From positions 310,001 to 374,000 of the forward strand of contig NZ_JAJATW010000001.1 in assembly GCF_020532605.1 (NCBI RefSeq): a DNA stretch of 64,000 nt, given 5' to 3'. The notes under the pieces are model-generated. The model had not been told where the DNA came from. It worked only from the letters and a program-made list of their open reading frames with translations, and searched no databases. Source of the DNA: Marinomonas algarum (lineage in GTDB: Bacteria; Pseudomonadota; Gammaproteobacteria; Pseudomonadales; Marinomonadaceae). Shown here in pieces: positions 1-10,648 of this stretch. A program made the position numbers and the translations under genes. Numbering within the stretch: the stretch's first letter is position 1; every line of letters begins with the position of its first letter.

Positions 1-252
1 CTGATCACTTGGGTTAACTGCATCCCGACTCACCACTTCGGAAACATGAATAAAAGCCGCTCGCTCTAGGCCAATATCAACAAAAGCCGCTTGCATACCT
101 GGCAATACTCGGACGACTTTGCCTTGATAAATATTACCCACAATGCCTTTGCGGCTAGAACGCTCAATATAGACTTCTTGTAATACGCCATTTTCAACGA
201 GAGCAACGCGGATTTCCATCGGCGTCACATTAATCAGTACATCTTCATTCAT
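1..252 (-). CDS. rng: Ribonuclease G, N-terminal part
   Basis: This is the first 84 codons of a gene that runs off the left edge. RNase G is an endoribonuclease of the RNase E/G family that matures the 5' end of 16S rRNA and degrades some mRNAs. The protein begins MNEDVLINVTPMEIRVALVE and from about residue 39 enters the family's S1 RNA-binding fold (GNIYQGKVVRVLPG, then AAFVDIG). The ATG at 252 overlaps the end of maf by 8 bases, as expected for the conserved mre-maf-rng order. The catalytic and zinc-link regions lie outside the window, so RNase G rather than RNase E is chosen from the short N-terminus and the context. Confidence 0.9.
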   Translation of the reverse strand, partial: MNEDVLINVTPMEIRVALVENGVLQEVYIERSSRKGIVGNIYQGKVVRVLPGMQAAFVDIGLERAAFIHVSEVVSRDAVNPSDQ

Positions 253-853
253 GGGACATATCCTCTAATGAATGGATTCCAAATTGAGCAAGCAATTGCG
301 CTGTTTCAAACAAGGGCAATCCAACGATAGCAGAATAAGAGCCTGAAATAGAACGAACAAAAACAGAACCCAAACCTTGGATCGCATAAGAACCGGCTTT
401 GTCTTGAGGTTCACCGGTTCGCCAATATTGGTCTATTTCTACATCAGAAATTGCTCGAAATGACACCTCATTGGTCACACAAACACTCACTTGTTGCTCT
501 CCACTCAAGTCAGTCAGACATAAAGAAGTCAACACTTGATGAGTACGACCAGATAAACGTCGCAACATTCCTCGGGAGTCTTCTAGCGAACTCGGCTTAC
601 CAAGAATATGACCGTCCACTACAACACTGGTGTCTGACGCAATAAAGACAACAGAAGACGCTTGATCGTCATTTTGTTGATACTTCATAACAGCAGCCCG
701 AGCTTTTTCAGCGGCCATTCGAATCACGTAGTCTTTAGGTGGTTCTTGCTGAAGGGGGGTCTCATCTATATCGGCCGGCAAAACCGTAAACGCTTTTACC
801 AGCTGACTGAGTAATTCTTTTCTTCTCGGCGAAGCGGAAGCCAAAACAAGCAT
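245..853 (-). CDS. maf: Maf-family nucleoside triphosphate pyrophosphatase (YhdE type)
   Basis: Maf proteins hydrolyse dTTP, UTP or modified nucleotides to monophosphates and are thought to clean the nucleotide pool or slow septation. The family signature SASPRRKELL lies at residues 6-15, and a second conserved block (SDTSVVVDG, then LGKP) lies around residue 73-86. The length of 202 aa fits the family (E. coli YhdE is about 197 aa). It sits between mreD and rng on the same strand and overlaps the rng start by 8 bases, so it is probably co-transcribed with the mre operon. The dTTP/UTP-type specificity is inferred from position beside mreD, not from diagnostic residues. Confidence 0.93.
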   Translation of the reverse strand: MLVLASASPRRKELLSQLVKAFTVLPADIDETPLQQEPPKDYVIRMAAEKARAAVMKYQQNDDQASSVVFIASDTSVVVDGHILGKPSSLEDSRGMLRRLSGRTHQVLTSLCLTDLSGEQQVSVCVTNEVSFRAISDVEIDQYWRTGEPQDKAGSYAIQGLGSVFVRSISGSYSAIVGLPLFETAQLLAQFGIHSLEDMSHE

Positions 854-874
854 AAACTTTCCTTTAAAACGTTT

Positions 875-1348
875 TTAACGGATAGCATACATGCGGCGCA
901 CACTGCGCAAGATAATGAATGACCAAGGCCACAATAACCCAGTAATCACTGCCGGCATAAAGATCATTAGCGTCGGCTCCGCATGACCCACATAGTGGTC
1001 TATCCAAAAATCCAATAATTGATTAATACTGACCAATAAACAAATAAATACCCCTTGCTGCCAAGGGTGATACATTCTTAAGCGCTTATAAAAAACCGCA
1101 CATACGTAGGCAATAATGACGTACGTTAACGAATGTTGACCAATAATACCGCCCTGAAGCAGGTCTACCATCAAACCAGATAACCAAGCAGAGCCCACAC
1201 CAACACGAAAAGGCAGTGCAATGACCCAGTATAAAACGACCAACAACGCCCATTCAGGTCGATACCAAACAAACCCTTCTGGAAATGGCATCGCCTCAAG
1301 CATTAAAGCAACCAGCAAGGTCATACCAAAGACTAGAACCGATTTCAT
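875..1348 (-). CDS. mreD: Rod shape-determining protein MreD
   Basis: MreD is a small inner-membrane protein of the elongasome that links MreB/MreC to lateral wall synthesis. The 157-aa protein is almost entirely hydrophobic, with about five membrane segments and a short basic tail (RSVRRMYAIR), matching the usual length of about 160 aa. Its ATG overlaps the mreC stop in an ATGA arrangement, which suggests translational coupling. Sequence conservation in this family is low, so the identification rests on topology, size and its place directly after mreC. Confidence 0.93.
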   Translation of the reverse strand: MKSVLVFGMTLLVALMLEAMPFPEGFVWYRPEWALLVVLYWVIALPFRVGVGSAWLSGLMVDLLQGGIIGQHSLTYVIIAYVCAVFYKRLRMYHPWQQGVFICLLVSINQLLDFWIDHYVGHAEPTLMIFMPAVITGLLWPWSFIILRSVRRMYAIR

Positions 1349-2181
1349 TGTGCTTCCGCCTCAGGCTTTTCAATCAACATAACGTGACGACTACGCCCTA
1401 ATTGCGCTAATGGCACCACGTCAACATCGGCGTAAGCCTCACCTTGCGTGTATTTAACGCCCCTTACAACACCCACGGGATAACCACTTGGAAAACGCTC
1501 ATCCAGTCCCGACGTGGTCAAAATATCGCCTTTTTTGATATCCACCGATCTTGGTACACTCATGAGCTGTAGACGCTTTAGACTGCCCGTACCACGTAAT
1601 ATCCCTCGAAAACCGGTTCGCGCCAGTTGCACAGGTATAAAGTGGCTGGCATCGGCAATTAACAACACCCGACTGCTGTAAGCGGACATCTCTACTACTT
1701 GCCCCAAAACACCCGTCGCATCCAAAACAGGTTGCCCCACATAGGCGCCTGAAGAAAAACCTTTGTCGATCATTAATTTATGACTATAGGCATTTTGATC
1801 AAAGCCAATCACTTCGGCCATGACAATTTTCTCATCGACCCGTTGAGACGCATCCAACAATTCACGCAAGCGCACATTTTCTGCCTGCAACGACTCAAGC
1901 CGCTGTTGACGACTGCGCAACAAAAGAATCTCAGATTGGAGTGTTTGGTTTTCTTTGACCAGCTCTTCTCGACTGGCAAGGTGCTCGCCAGCCCAGTTGA
2001 GCATTTTTTGCGGGGTGTTTACGACAACCTGTATGGGCGTCACAAACAACGTAAGATAAGGCCTTACATTTGCGAACATGGCATAGCGCACATCCGCAAC
2101 AATCATCGCTATCGACAACAGAAACAAGACAACAAACCGTGCACTTGATATCTTGCCGTTAAAAGGAAGCGAACTGTTAAT
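1345..2181 (-). CDS. mreC: Rod shape-determining protein MreC, probably starting at ATT
   Basis: MreC is a periplasmic protein anchored by one N-terminal membrane helix. It forms filaments and activates the PBP2/RodA wall synthase. I place the start at an ATT codon (2181-2179), giving 278 aa. This gives a basic N-terminus (NGKISSAR) before the membrane helix, then a coiled coil (about residues 65-110) and the beta-barrel C-terminal half. A TTG at 2127 is the first conventional start codon, but it has no ribosome binding site and would cut into the membrane anchor. The ATT has TTAGGAG six bases upstream, and an in-frame TAG lies just before it. The 3' end overlaps mreD by 4 bases. Confidence 0.9.
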   Translation of the reverse strand: MNSSLPFNGKISSARFVVLFLLSIAMIVADVRYAMFANVRPYLTLFVTPIQVVVNTPQKMLNWAGEHLASREELVKENQTLQSEILLLRSRQQRLESLQAENVRLRELLDASQRVDEKIVMAEVIGFDQNAYSHKLMIDKGFSSGAYVGQPVLDATGVLGQVVEMSAYSSRVLLIADASHFIPVQLARTGFRGILRGTGSLKRLQLMSVPRSVDIKKGDILTTSGLDERFPSGYPVGVVRGVKYTQGEAYADVDVVPLAQLGRSRHVMLIEKPEAEAQ

Positions 2182-2194
2182 GACACACTCCTAA
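2179..2194 (-). promoter_or_regulatory. Shine-Dalgarno and ATT start of mreC
   Basis: On the minus strand TTAGGAG (2194-2188) is followed by TGTGTC and then ATT (2181-2179). No ATG, GTG or TTG lies between the in-frame TAG that overlaps the Shine-Dalgarno and codon 19. The spacing of 6 bases is ideal for initiation at ATT. Confidence 0.65.
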
Positions 2195-2197
2195 TAC

Positions 2198-3370
<1,173 letters not shown>

Positions 3371-3478
3371 TTAATAAATGTAAAATAAGCTGTGTTTTTG
3401 AGTTGGTGCGCTTTATAGCCATAACTTGAAGAGATACAATGAAAGCCATTTACGATTGATAAAGGAATCAGGTGAAAC

Positions 3479-3766
3479 ATGTCCATAGACAAACAAGACG
3501 TGCAAAAAATAGCACACTTGGCTCGCCTCGCCCTTACTGAGGACGATGTAGACCAATACCAGCATTCGCTTTCTAGTGTTTTAGCGTTGGTTGAACAAAT
3601 GCAATCTGTTGATACCGATGGTGTCGAGCCTCTGTCCAACCCGCTTGAAATGACGCAGCGCCTTCGTGAGGATATCGTCACAGAAGAAAATCGTCGTGAT
3701 GCGTTTTTAGCAAACGCGCCCAAAACAGATGCCGGTCTATTTCTAGTTCCACAAGTGATTGAATAA
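3479..3766 (+). CDS. gatC: Asp-tRNA(Asn)/Glu-tRNA(Gln) amidotransferase subunit C
   Basis: GatC is the small belt-like subunit that wraps around the GatA-GatB interface and stabilises the amidotransferase. The 95-aa product carries the family features: the N-terminal helix with IAHLARLALTEDD and the C-terminal extended segment with LRED and a run of aspartates. It is the first gene of a gatC-gatA-gatB operon, 12 bases before gatA. The 237-base region upstream separates it from the divergent mreB and must hold both promoters, although I cannot point to a convincing -35/-10 pair for either. Confidence 0.96.
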   Translation: MSIDKQDVQKIAHLARLALTEDDVDQYQHSLSSVLALVEQMQSVDTDGVEPLSNPLEMTQRLREDIVTEENRRDAFLANAPKTDAGLFLVPQVIE

Positions 3767-3778
3767 CGAGAGCCCACT

Positions 3779-5245
3779 ATGTTCAAACAAAGCATCAGCA
3801 CCCTTGCGCAACAGTTGCGCAACAAAGAAGTCTCCAGCGTTGAGTTGACTCGTCTATTCCTCGATCGTATCCAACAGATTGACCCCCAGCTTAATAGCTT
3901 TATCACTGTGAGCGATGAACTGGCGTTACAACAAGCCAAAGCGGCGGATGAGCGCATCGCCAGTGGCAATGCCACCAGCCTGACCGGTATCCCCATTGCT
4001 CACAAAGACCTTTTTTGCACCGAAGGCACGTTAACGACCTGCGGTTCAAAAATGCTCAACAATTTTATTCCGCCTTACGAATCCACAGTGACCAGCCGCA
4101 TTCAACAAGCCGGTGGCGTTATGCTTGGCAAGACCAACCTGGATGAGTTTGCCATGGGGTCATCCAATGAAAACAGTTATTACGGCGCTGTTAAAAACCC
4201 TTGGAACCTTGACAAAGTACCCGGAGGGTCCTCTGGCGGCTCTGCGGCGGCCATTGCAGCAGGCTTAGCCGTTGCTGCAACAGGAACTGATACCGGTGGC
4301 TCTATTCGTCAGCCCGCTTCCTTTTGTGGCATAACCGGATTAAAACCGACCTATGGTCGAGTGTCTCGATTCGGCATGATTGCCTACGCCTCCAGTCTTG
4401 ATCAGGGCGGCCCTATGGCAAAGAGTGCCGAGGATTGTGCGCACATGATGCAAGCCATGGCAGGATTTGATGACAAGGACTCAACTTCGTCAGACACCCT
4501 CAACGACGACTACTTGGCGAACTTGAACGCACCGCTTACCGGCCTTACCATTGGCTTGCCAAAAGAGTATTTTGGTGACGGTCTGGACGCTAACGTAGCG
4601 AAAACCATTACGACGGCTGTAAAAGAGTTTGAAAAGCTTGGCGCAACCATCAAAGACATTTCCTTACCAAACTTGCAATTAAGCATCCCAGCTTATTATG
4701 TGATCGCACCGTCAGAAGCCTCGTCAAACCTTTCACGTTTTGATGGCGTTCGCTTTGGTCATCGCTGCGAAGACCCAAAAGACTTGATAGACATGTACAC
4801 GCGTTCTCGTGCAGAGGGTTTTGGCACCGAGGTTCAAAAACGCATCATGGTGGGCACCTATGCTTTATCAGAAGGCTACTATGACGCCTACTACTTAAAA
4901 GCACAGAAGATTCGTCGCTTGATCAAAGAAGACTTTGTCAATGCATTAAAAGACGTAGACGTTATTATGGGGCCAGTTGCGCCAACGACCGCTTTCGGTC
5001 TTGGCAGTAAAACCAGCGATCCCGTCGCCATGTACCTTGAAGACATATACACCTTGTCGGTTAATCTAGCCGGTATCCCAGCCATGTCTGTGCCTGCAGG
5101 TTTTGTTGATGGTATGCCAGTCGGCTTACAAATCATGGGCAACTACTTTGCAGAAGCCAAATTGTTAAACATTGCTCACCAGTACCAACAGCAAACGGAC
5201 TGGCACCTACAAACACCGACCCTGCCAGAAGGAGCACAAGCATGA
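3779..5245 (+). CDS. gatA: Asp/Glu-tRNA amidotransferase subunit A
   Basis: GatA is the glutaminase subunit. It releases ammonia from glutamine, which is channelled to GatB to amidate Glu-tRNA(Gln) or Asp-tRNA(Asn). The 488-aa protein has the complete amidase signature: Lys76 in IAHKDLF, the cis-Ser in PGGSSGGS (about Ser151) and the nucleophile Ser175 in DTGGSIRQP. These correspond to the Ser-cisSer-Lys triad of the family with a constant offset of three residues from the S. aureus enzyme. Its stop overlaps the gatB start by 4 bases. Having the full GatCAB implies that the organism uses the indirect route for at least one of the two tRNAs. Confidence 0.97.
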   Translation: MFKQSISTLAQQLRNKEVSSVELTRLFLDRIQQIDPQLNSFITVSDELALQQAKAADERIASGNATSLTGIPIAHKDLFCTEGTLTTCGSKMLNNFIPPYESTVTSRIQQAGGVMLGKTNLDEFAMGSSNENSYYGAVKNPWNLDKVPGGSSGGSAAAIAAGLAVAATGTDTGGSIRQPASFCGITGLKPTYGRVSRFGMIAYASSLDQGGPMAKSAEDCAHMMQAMAGFDDKDSTSSDTLNDDYLANLNAPLTGLTIGLPKEYFGDGLDANVAKTITTAVKEFEKLGATIKDISLPNLQLSIPAYYVIAPSEASSNLSRFDGVRFGHRCEDPKDLIDMYTRSRAEGFGTEVQKRIMVGTYALSEGYYDAYYLKAQKIRRLIKEDFVNALKDVDVIMGPVAPTTAFGLGSKTSDPVAMYLEDIYTLSVNLAGIPAMSVPAGFVDGMPVGLQIMGNYFAEAKLLNIAHQYQQQTDWHLQTPTLPEGAQA

Positions 5246-6687
5246 ACTGGGAAGTAGTCATTGGCCTTGAGATTCATACTCAGCTCTCTACCAAATCTAA
5301 ATTATTTTCTGGTGCGGCAGTAGGATTTGGTGCAAAACCAAATACCCAAACCACACTGGTTGATCTTGGTATGCCAGGCGCGCTGCCTGTCTTCAACAAA
5401 GAAGCACTGCGCATGGCGGTCATGTTTGGTCACGCTATTAACGCAGAAATTGGCATGACGTCAGTCTTTGCTCGTAAGAACTATTTTTATCCGGATTTAC
5501 CTAAGGGTTATCAAACCAGTCAAATGGATCACCCTATTGTTGGCAAAGGCTACCTTGACGTTACCCTAGACGACGGCACCACATCCCGTGTTGGAATTAC
5601 CCGCGCCCACCTTGAAGAAGACGCAGGAAAATCTTTGCACGAAGATTATCAAGGCATGACGGGAATTGACCTTAACCGTTCTAGTACACCCTTGCTGGAA
5701 ATCGTTTCTGAGCCGGATATCCGCTCTGCAAAAGAAGCCGTGGCTTACGTTAAAATGATCCATTCTATTGTCACCTATCTCGGCATTTGTGATGGCAACA
5801 TGGCCGAAGGTTCAATGCGTTGCGATATTAACCTGTCTTTGCGTCCAAAGGGACAACAAGAATATGGCACTCGTACCGAGATCAAAAACGTCAACTCGTT
5901 TCGTTTTATTGAAAAAGCCATCTATACCGAAATCGAACGCCAAGCCGATATTTTGGAAGACGGCGGTCGCATCATCCAGGAAACACGCCTGTATGATCCC
6001 GAGAAAAACGAAACACGCAGCATGCGCTCAAAGGAAGATGCTAACGACTACCGCTACTTCCCTTGCCCAGATTTGCTACCCGTTGTGTTAACGCAAGAAT
6101 ACGTGGATGACATTAAAGCCAGCCTTCCTGAATTACCCAGCCAAAAAGCCGCGCGCTTCCAAAGTGATTTTAGCTTGAGTGAATACGATGCCAGCGTGTT
6201 ATCGTCATCTCGCGCGATGGCCGATTACTTCGAGACGGCTTATGGTGTGGTGAAGGATGCAAAACTGACCGCCAACTGGGTAATGGGTGAACTGAGTAAA
6301 TTACTCAATCAGGACCAACTGGATGTTGAAAACTCTCCTGTGACCGCCAACGCCTTTGGTGAACTACTGGTGCGTGTGAAAGATAACACCATCAATGGTA
6401 AAACCGCCAAAGACGTATTGCAGGCTATGTGGCAAGGTGAAGGCTCAGCCGATGACATCATCGAGGCAAAAGGCCTGAAACAAGTCACAGACACCGGGGC
6501 CATTGAAGCCATGATCCAGAGCATTCTAGATGCCAATGCCGCACAAGTAGAGCAATACCGCGCCTCTGACGAAGATAAGCAAAAGAAAATGATTGGTTTC
6601 TTTGTCGGTCAGGTCATGAAAGCCTCTAAAGGCAAAGCCAACCCAGGTATGGTAAATCCTATCCTGGCCAGAATGCTTAAAGGCTAA
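5242..6687 (+). CDS. gatB: Asp/Glu-tRNA amidotransferase subunit B
   Basis: GatB activates the misacylated tRNA with ATP and transfers ammonia to it. The 481-aa protein starts [20 protein letters not shown], the hallmark of the GatB cradle domain. It then shows the conserved block PKGYQTSQ and ends in a YqeY-like tail domain (from about residue 340 to the final [13 protein letters not shown]) that recognises the tRNA elbow. Length and all blocks are normal. It is the last gene of the gatCAB operon and is followed by a long imperfect hairpin that may end the transcript. Confidence 0.97.
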   Translation: MNWEVVIGLEIHTQLSTKSKLFSGAAVGFGAKPNTQTTLVDLGMPGALPVFNKEALRMAVMFGHAINAEIGMTSVFARKNYFYPDLPKGYQTSQMDHPIVGKGYLDVTLDDGTTSRVGITRAHLEEDAGKSLHEDYQGMTGIDLNRSSTPLLEIVSEPDIRSAKEAVAYVKMIHSIVTYLGICDGNMAEGSMRCDINLSLRPKGQQEYGTRTEIKNVNSFRFIEKAIYTEIERQADILEDGGRIIQETRLYDPEKNETRSMRSKEDANDYRYFPCPDLLPVVLTQEYVDDIKASLPELPSQKAARFQSDFSLSEYDASVLSSSRAMADYFETAYGVVKDAKLTANWVMGELSKLLNQDQLDVENSPVTANAFGELLVRVKDNTINGKTAKDVLQAMWQGEGSADDIIEAKGLKQVTDTGAIEAMIQSILDANAAQVEQYRASDEDKQKKMIGFFVGQVMKASKGKANPGMVNPILARMLKG

Positions 6688-6706
6688 CAGTAGCGCTCTT
6701 AGCTAT

Positions 6707-6760
6707 GTTTAACGAAAAGCCATGCTGCACCTTATCGTGTGGTGTGGCTTTCACGTTTAA
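6707..6760 (+). terminator. Imperfect hairpin after gatB
   Basis: AAAGCCA pairs with TGGCTTT, and CACC with GGTG, around the loop TTATCGT; one arm has a 5-base bulge. The outer arms TTTAACG and CGTTTAAA extend the stem. No long T-run follows, so it may be a weak terminator or an RNA-stabilising structure. Confidence 0.4.
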
Positions 6761-6834
6761 AGCATTCAACATATTGACCGATAACCTTTGATCACTCAGA
6801 AAACCAACCAGTGACCACGAAAAGGAATTTTATT

Positions 6835-7107
6835 ATGCAATGCCGACCACACTGTGGTGCCTGCTGTACAGCGCCATCCATTAGCACTCCGATACCGGGA
6901 ATGCCGCATGGTAAAAAAGCAGGCGAGCCTTGCGTTCAATTACTGGCAGATTTTCGTTGTGCTATCTTTGGCGATCCAGACCGCCCTAAAGTCTGTGGTA
7001 ACTTTACAGCAGAAAAGTATGTGTGCGGAGACTCTCAGAAAGACGCCATACGTATTTTATCTAAAATGGAAGACGACACGAACCCCATCCGCCCCGCTCA
7101 ACATTAA
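6835..7107 (+). CDS. YkgJ-family cysteine cluster protein
   Basis: This 90-aa protein belongs to the YkgJ/UPF0153 group, which carries a zinc- or iron-sulphur-binding cysteine cluster; no reaction is established for the family. The N-terminal pattern C-x3-C-x2-CC (residues 3-11, in CRPHCGACC) and later EPC, FRC and a KVCG block are typical. I chose the ATG at 6835, preceded by AAGGA at good spacing, over an upstream GTG at 6811. The next gene follows 10 bases later, so the two are probably co-transcribed. The cysteine pattern makes the family call fairly firm. Confidence 0.8.
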   Translation: MQCRPHCGACCTAPSISTPIPGMPHGKKAGEPCVQLLADFRCAIFGDPDRPKVCGNFTAEKYVCGDSQKDAIRILSKMEDDTNPIRPAQH

Positions 7108-7117
7108 GGAAGCATTC

Positions 7118-8782
7118 ATGGCTTTAAAACATTTTATCCCTTTAGTATGTGTCAGCTTATTGTTGGGCGCCTGTTCATCTTCTAATAAGTCTCAGTTTGT
7201 TGTGGTGCCACCCAGTGAGTCACAAATAGAGAGCAGTGTAAAAGAGCAAGTTTTGATTACTCTTAACGCTTTTACCCCTGTAGCGGGACAAGCATTACCT
7301 AATAATACCGTTCTTGACGCCTACGCAAGCAGAAGCTACGAGCCGATCTGGATCCAAAACAAAACCATCAATATGTCCATTTACAAGTTAGTCGACATAT
7401 TGGAGCAGTCCTACACCCATGGACTCAACCCGATTCATTATCACGCAGGGGTTCTCAAAGAATACCTCGACCTAAAGCAACCTACACCACAACAGTTGGC
7501 TGAGATGGATGTGATCGCGACCATCGCCCTTGCAAGCTACAGTCACGACTTGAGCAACGGCCGCTACGAACCACAATTGATCGACCCAAACTGGCAACTC
7601 GACGCCCCCAACACTATTTGGAAAGACTTACTTTACATTGAATCTGCCACCGATATGGTGAACTCATTGCCTTTGTTAACACCGCGTAACCCACAGTATC
7701 AGGTGTTGCAAAAATGGCTGGTGTACTACCAAGATCTTGCCAAAAAAGAAAACGACATCTTCGTCAGTGCTGGCGTACCACTGACAGCAGGCGACGAAGG
7801 TCCACGCGTTGCTCAACTTAGAGCCCGGTTGGTTCAACTTGGCGACATACGTTTTTCTACTCGTAAAGTGAATGAAGAGCAATTTGATCAACGCCTCAAA
7901 GAAGCCTTGATTCGATTTCAACAACGACATCACTTAACAGCAGACGGTGCCGCTGGTTCAAAAACCATTCAGATGTTGAACGTCTCATTGAAAGAGCGTG
8001 CAAAACAGATCGCTTACAATCTTGAAAGATGGCGCTGGATGCCCAGCGAACTGGAAGCGAACCGTGTCTGGGTAGACCTAACCAGCTATACAGTAGACAT
8101 GTTTCTTAACGGTGAACGCACCTCAATGAAAGCCGTGATTGGCAAAAAAGACCGTAAAACACCTGTTTTCAAAGGCACCATGACCTACATGGTTGCCAAC
8201 CCTACTTGGCGCATTCCTCATCGCATTGCCCGAGAAAACTTACTCCCCAAACTGCAGGCTAACCCTAACTATTTGGTGAAACATGGCTACAAAGTGTATT
8301 CAAGCTGGAGCATAGGGGCAAAAGAGCTGGATTCGACTAAAATCAATTGGAATGCGATCGAAGAGGATCAGCTGTCTTATCGTTTTGAACAAGAGCCGGA
8401 CGAAAGTAACGCGTTAGGACAATATAAGTTTATGTTCCCTAACAAAAATGACATCTATCTTCACGACACACCGGCAAAACACTTATTTCGCGAAGAAGAT
8501 CGTGCTTTTAGTTCAGGCTGCGTTCGTTTGGAAAACCCAGATGAATTCGCCAGGGAACTGACTAAAGGCTTTAAGCAGTTTGAAGAAATGAATAAAGCGA
8601 TGCAGACCGGAAGCAATACAGTGATCTCTTTACCAACCTACCTGCCTGTGTATTTGGTGTATTTCACCGTGGTACCTAATGCCAATGGTATGCTGGAATT
8701 TAGAAACGATGTCTACGAAAGAGACCTATTAATGGAGGAAGCCATGGGCTACTCACCGTTTAAGGCTAGAGACTCTATATAG
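7118..8782 (+). CDS. L,D-transpeptidase lipoprotein, YcbB (LdtD)-like
   Basis: L,D-transpeptidases of the YkuD fold form 3-3 crosslinks in peptidoglycan or attach lipoproteins to it. From the ATG at 7118 (GGA ribosome site just upstream) the protein is 554 aa with a lipoprotein signal ending LLLGAC. Next come a scaffold domain (about 60-220), a peptidoglycan-binding repeat with a TADGAAGSKT block, and a C-terminal YkuD domain. The catalytic motif is SSGCVRLEN with the nucleophile at about Cys468. The large size and domain order match YcbB/LdtD rather than the small ErfK group. The frame is open to 6854, but that stretch overlaps the YkgJ-like gene and is not protein-like. Confidence 0.9.
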   Translation: MALKHFIPLVCVSLLLGACSSSNKSQFVVVPPSESQIESSVKEQVLITLNAFTPVAGQALPNNTVLDAYASRSYEPIWIQNKTINMSIYKLVDILEQSYTHGLNPIHYHAGVLKEYLDLKQPTPQQLAEMDVIATIALASYSHDLSNGRYEPQLIDPNWQLDAPNTIWKDLLYIESATDMVNSLPLLTPRNPQYQVLQKWLVYYQDLAKKENDIFVSAGVPLTAGDEGPRVAQLRARLVQLGDIRFSTRKVNEEQFDQRLKEALIRFQQRHHLTADGAAGSKTIQMLNVSLKERAKQIAYNLERWRWMPSELEANRVWVDLTSYTVDMFLNGERTSMKAVIGKKDRKTPVFKGTMTYMVANPTWRIPHRIARENLLPKLQANPNYLVKHGYKVYSSWSIGAKELDSTKINWNAIEEDQLSYRFEQEPDESNALGQYKFMFPNKNDIYLHDTPAKHLFREEDRAFSSGCVRLENPDEFARELTKGFKQFEEMNKAMQTGSNTVISLPTYLPVYLVYFTVVPNANGMLEFRNDVYERDLLMEEAMGYSPFKARDSI

Positions 8783-8810
8783 CTCCCCTTTAGGAATCAG
8801 CGTTGTAAAT

Positions 8811-8855
8811 AAAAAAGGCTCCTAAACCGTGACTTCAGGTTTAGGGGCCTTTTTA
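8811..8855. terminator. Bidirectional intrinsic terminator
   Basis: A 13-pair stem (AGGCTCCTAAACC with GGTTTAGGGGCCT, one G-T pair) is flanked by an A-run on the left and a T-run on the right. It can end transcription of the plus-strand transpeptidase gene and of the minus-strand rlmM gene. Confidence 0.85.
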
Positions 8856-8877
8856 TGTCAATGATGAGAATCTTGGA

Positions 8878-9930
8878 TTATTTGACCATGATACACACGG
8901 TGACTTCTTCACGATCATGGTATAGATGTTTGATTTGATACTGGTAACCGACACCCGATTTTTTCAATAAGGACTCAATGGCTTCCAGGCATAACACCAC
9001 TTCTTGGTAGCGTTTTTTCATCGGCAACTTAAGATTAAAAACAGCACGACGTGTCCAGCCATTGGCTAACCACTTCGCCATTAACTCAGCCACCTTAATA
9101 GGACGCTCCACCATATCACACACCAACCAATCCACTGTGTAGGGTGGCTCATATTTGAAGCCATCGGCTTTTTCATGCTCCACCAGCCCCGTAGACATTA
9201 ATTCCTTTTGCATAGGCCCATTATCAATAGCAATAACATGAATGCCTTTTTTAACAAACTGGTAGGTCCAACCACCTGGTGCTGCCCCTAGATCAACGGC
9301 TGTCATTCCTTCGGTGAGATCACGACTTAAGGTTCGCTCTGGCACAAACTGTAAAAAAGCTTCCTCAAGTTTTAACGTCGATCGACTTGGGCCTGCGGCT
9401 GGAAACCGCAAGCGACGAATGCCCATCGGAAACTCACTGCGACACACGGCATAAGACACGCCTAAGTACGCCGCATTACCATCCAACATAAACACATGAT
9501 GTCGAACACCAACAGCTTTATTGCGCAATACACCCGATTTTTTCCAGCCTTCGCGCAGCGGTTTATCCAGTTTTTTAATCAAACCTGATAGGGACTTTGC
9601 TTCATTGGTATCGGCTGTTTCAATCCATATTTCTTCGGCTAACGGCAAGGCTCTGGCCGCCTCAAGCAAGGATTCAACACGACCACCCTGCTCTAATTCA
9701 ATGACATCATTAACGGCGATAATTTGTCGCGCAAAAATCAGTCGATTAAAATCTAACTGTTGTATTAACGACTCACCCGCATCGTCTTGATCCAAGTTAT
9801 ACACAACAAAGCCCGAATCCGGCACAACCTTCGCGTAGCCGTAAAAGCCTCTAACACTGGCCACTTCTGACAACTCAGCCGCACAGTCTTTCTCGAAGCC
9901 TTGACGACAGTAAACTAAAACATTTTTCAT
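8878..9930 (-). CDS. rlmM: 23S rRNA (cytidine-2498-2'-O)-methyltransferase RlmM
   Basis: RlmM methylates the 2'-OH of C2498 in 23S rRNA using S-adenosylmethionine. The protein (350 aa; the E. coli enzyme has about 366) has an N-terminal THUMP-like half starting MKNVLVYCRQGFEKDCAAEL and a Rossmann methyltransferase half. The SAM-binding block is AVDLGAAPGGWTYQF. The catalytic region follows, with VCDMVERP and NLKLPMKKR. I use the ATG at 9930, preceded by AAGGGA, instead of a TTG three bases upstream. It is followed by a terminator shared with the opposite gene. Confidence 0.95.
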   Translation of the reverse strand: MKNVLVYCRQGFEKDCAAELSEVASVRGFYGYAKVVPDSGFVVYNLDQDDAGESLIQQLDFNRLIFARQIIAVNDVIELEQGGRVESLLEAARALPLAEEIWIETADTNEAKSLSGLIKKLDKPLREGWKKSGVLRNKAVGVRHHVFMLDGNAAYLGVSYAVCRSEFPMGIRRLRFPAAGPSRSTLKLEEAFLQFVPERTLSRDLTEGMTAVDLGAAPGGWTYQFVKKGIHVIAIDNGPMQKELMSTGLVEHEKADGFKYEPPYTVDWLVCDMVERPIKVAELMAKWLANGWTRRAVFNLKLPMKKRYQEVVLCLEAIESLLKKSGVGYQYQIKHLYHDREEVTVCIMVK

Positions 9931-9976
9931 CAATATCCCTTCTTACCCGACCCTATTGATCGGTAAGCAATTTAAA

Positions 9977-10648
9977 TTATTTATCAGATGGCCACTTTAA
10001 TTGTGTGTCATCAAAGTGCACCTTTACAAACTCTGCAAACGCTGTTGAAAAGTACAAAGACCCTGTTGGTGGACAAATATACTCGCACTTCTTCCCTTGC
10101 CATTCAAAGCGCAAACAATAGGCATGAAGGTAACCTCGATCAGCGGCGCCACCGCCATAGCGAGTATCTCCTAAAATTGGCGCACCAATGCTTTTTAGAG
10201 CCACTCTAATTTGATGGGTTTTGCCGGTCAAAGGTCGCAAAAAAAAGGCTCTAAGACCTTGAAAAGAAGAAGAAAAAAACTCTGTGATGGCGAGATTTTC
10301 TTGCGTCTTTGTCAGCTTCCACTGACCTCGACGACTGGGCACCATACCGCCACGAATGGTTCCTTGTTTTTTCTTTGGTTTTTTCCCCGACAACGCAATG
10401 TAACGCTTCTCTACTAGATGCTGTTCAAACATAGCACCAAAGGTTGCAGTCGCCTTCGCATGACAAGCGACAATTAATAAGCCCGACGTCATCTTATCCA
10501 GACGGTGAACAGGGTAAAACGTTTGCTCTGGATAAGCCTCAGCCAAGCTTTGCATAACACCAAGCGTTTCAGATTCAGCGTGAAAACTCATACCCGCCGG
10601 TTTATGGATCACCCAATAATCATTGGATTGAAAGACAACGGAGATCAA
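9977..10648 (-). CDS. RluA-family pseudouridine synthase, short single-domain form
   Basis: Enzymes of this family isomerise uridine to pseudouridine in rRNA or tRNA. The 223-aa protein consists only of the catalytic domain and lacks the N-terminal S4 domain. Motif II is HRLDKMTSGLL with the catalytic Asp51, followed by GKTHQIRV and LGDTRYGG. The start is a TTG at 10648 with GAGG five bases upstream; no ATG or GTG lies in frame nearby. It is 46 bases upstream of rlmM on the same strand, so both may form an rRNA-modification operon. The target uridine cannot be read from the sequence. Confidence 0.87.
   Translation of the reverse strand: MISVVFQSNDYWVIHKPAGMSFHAESETLGVMQSLAEAYPEQTFYPVHRLDKMTSGLLIVACHAKATATFGAMFEQHLVEKRYIALSGKKPKKKQGTIRGGMVPSRRGQWKLTKTQENLAITEFFSSSFQGLRAFFLRPLTGKTHQIRVALKSIGAPILGDTRYGGGAADRGYLHAYCLRFEWQGKKCEYICPPTGSLYFSTAFAEFVKVHFDDTQLKWPSDK

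Noticed and set aside
6854-7117. N-terminal extension of the L,D-transpeptidase frame
   Set aside because: It overlaps the YkgJ-like gene in another frame, and the ATG at 7118 begins a classic lipoprotein signal with a ribosome site.
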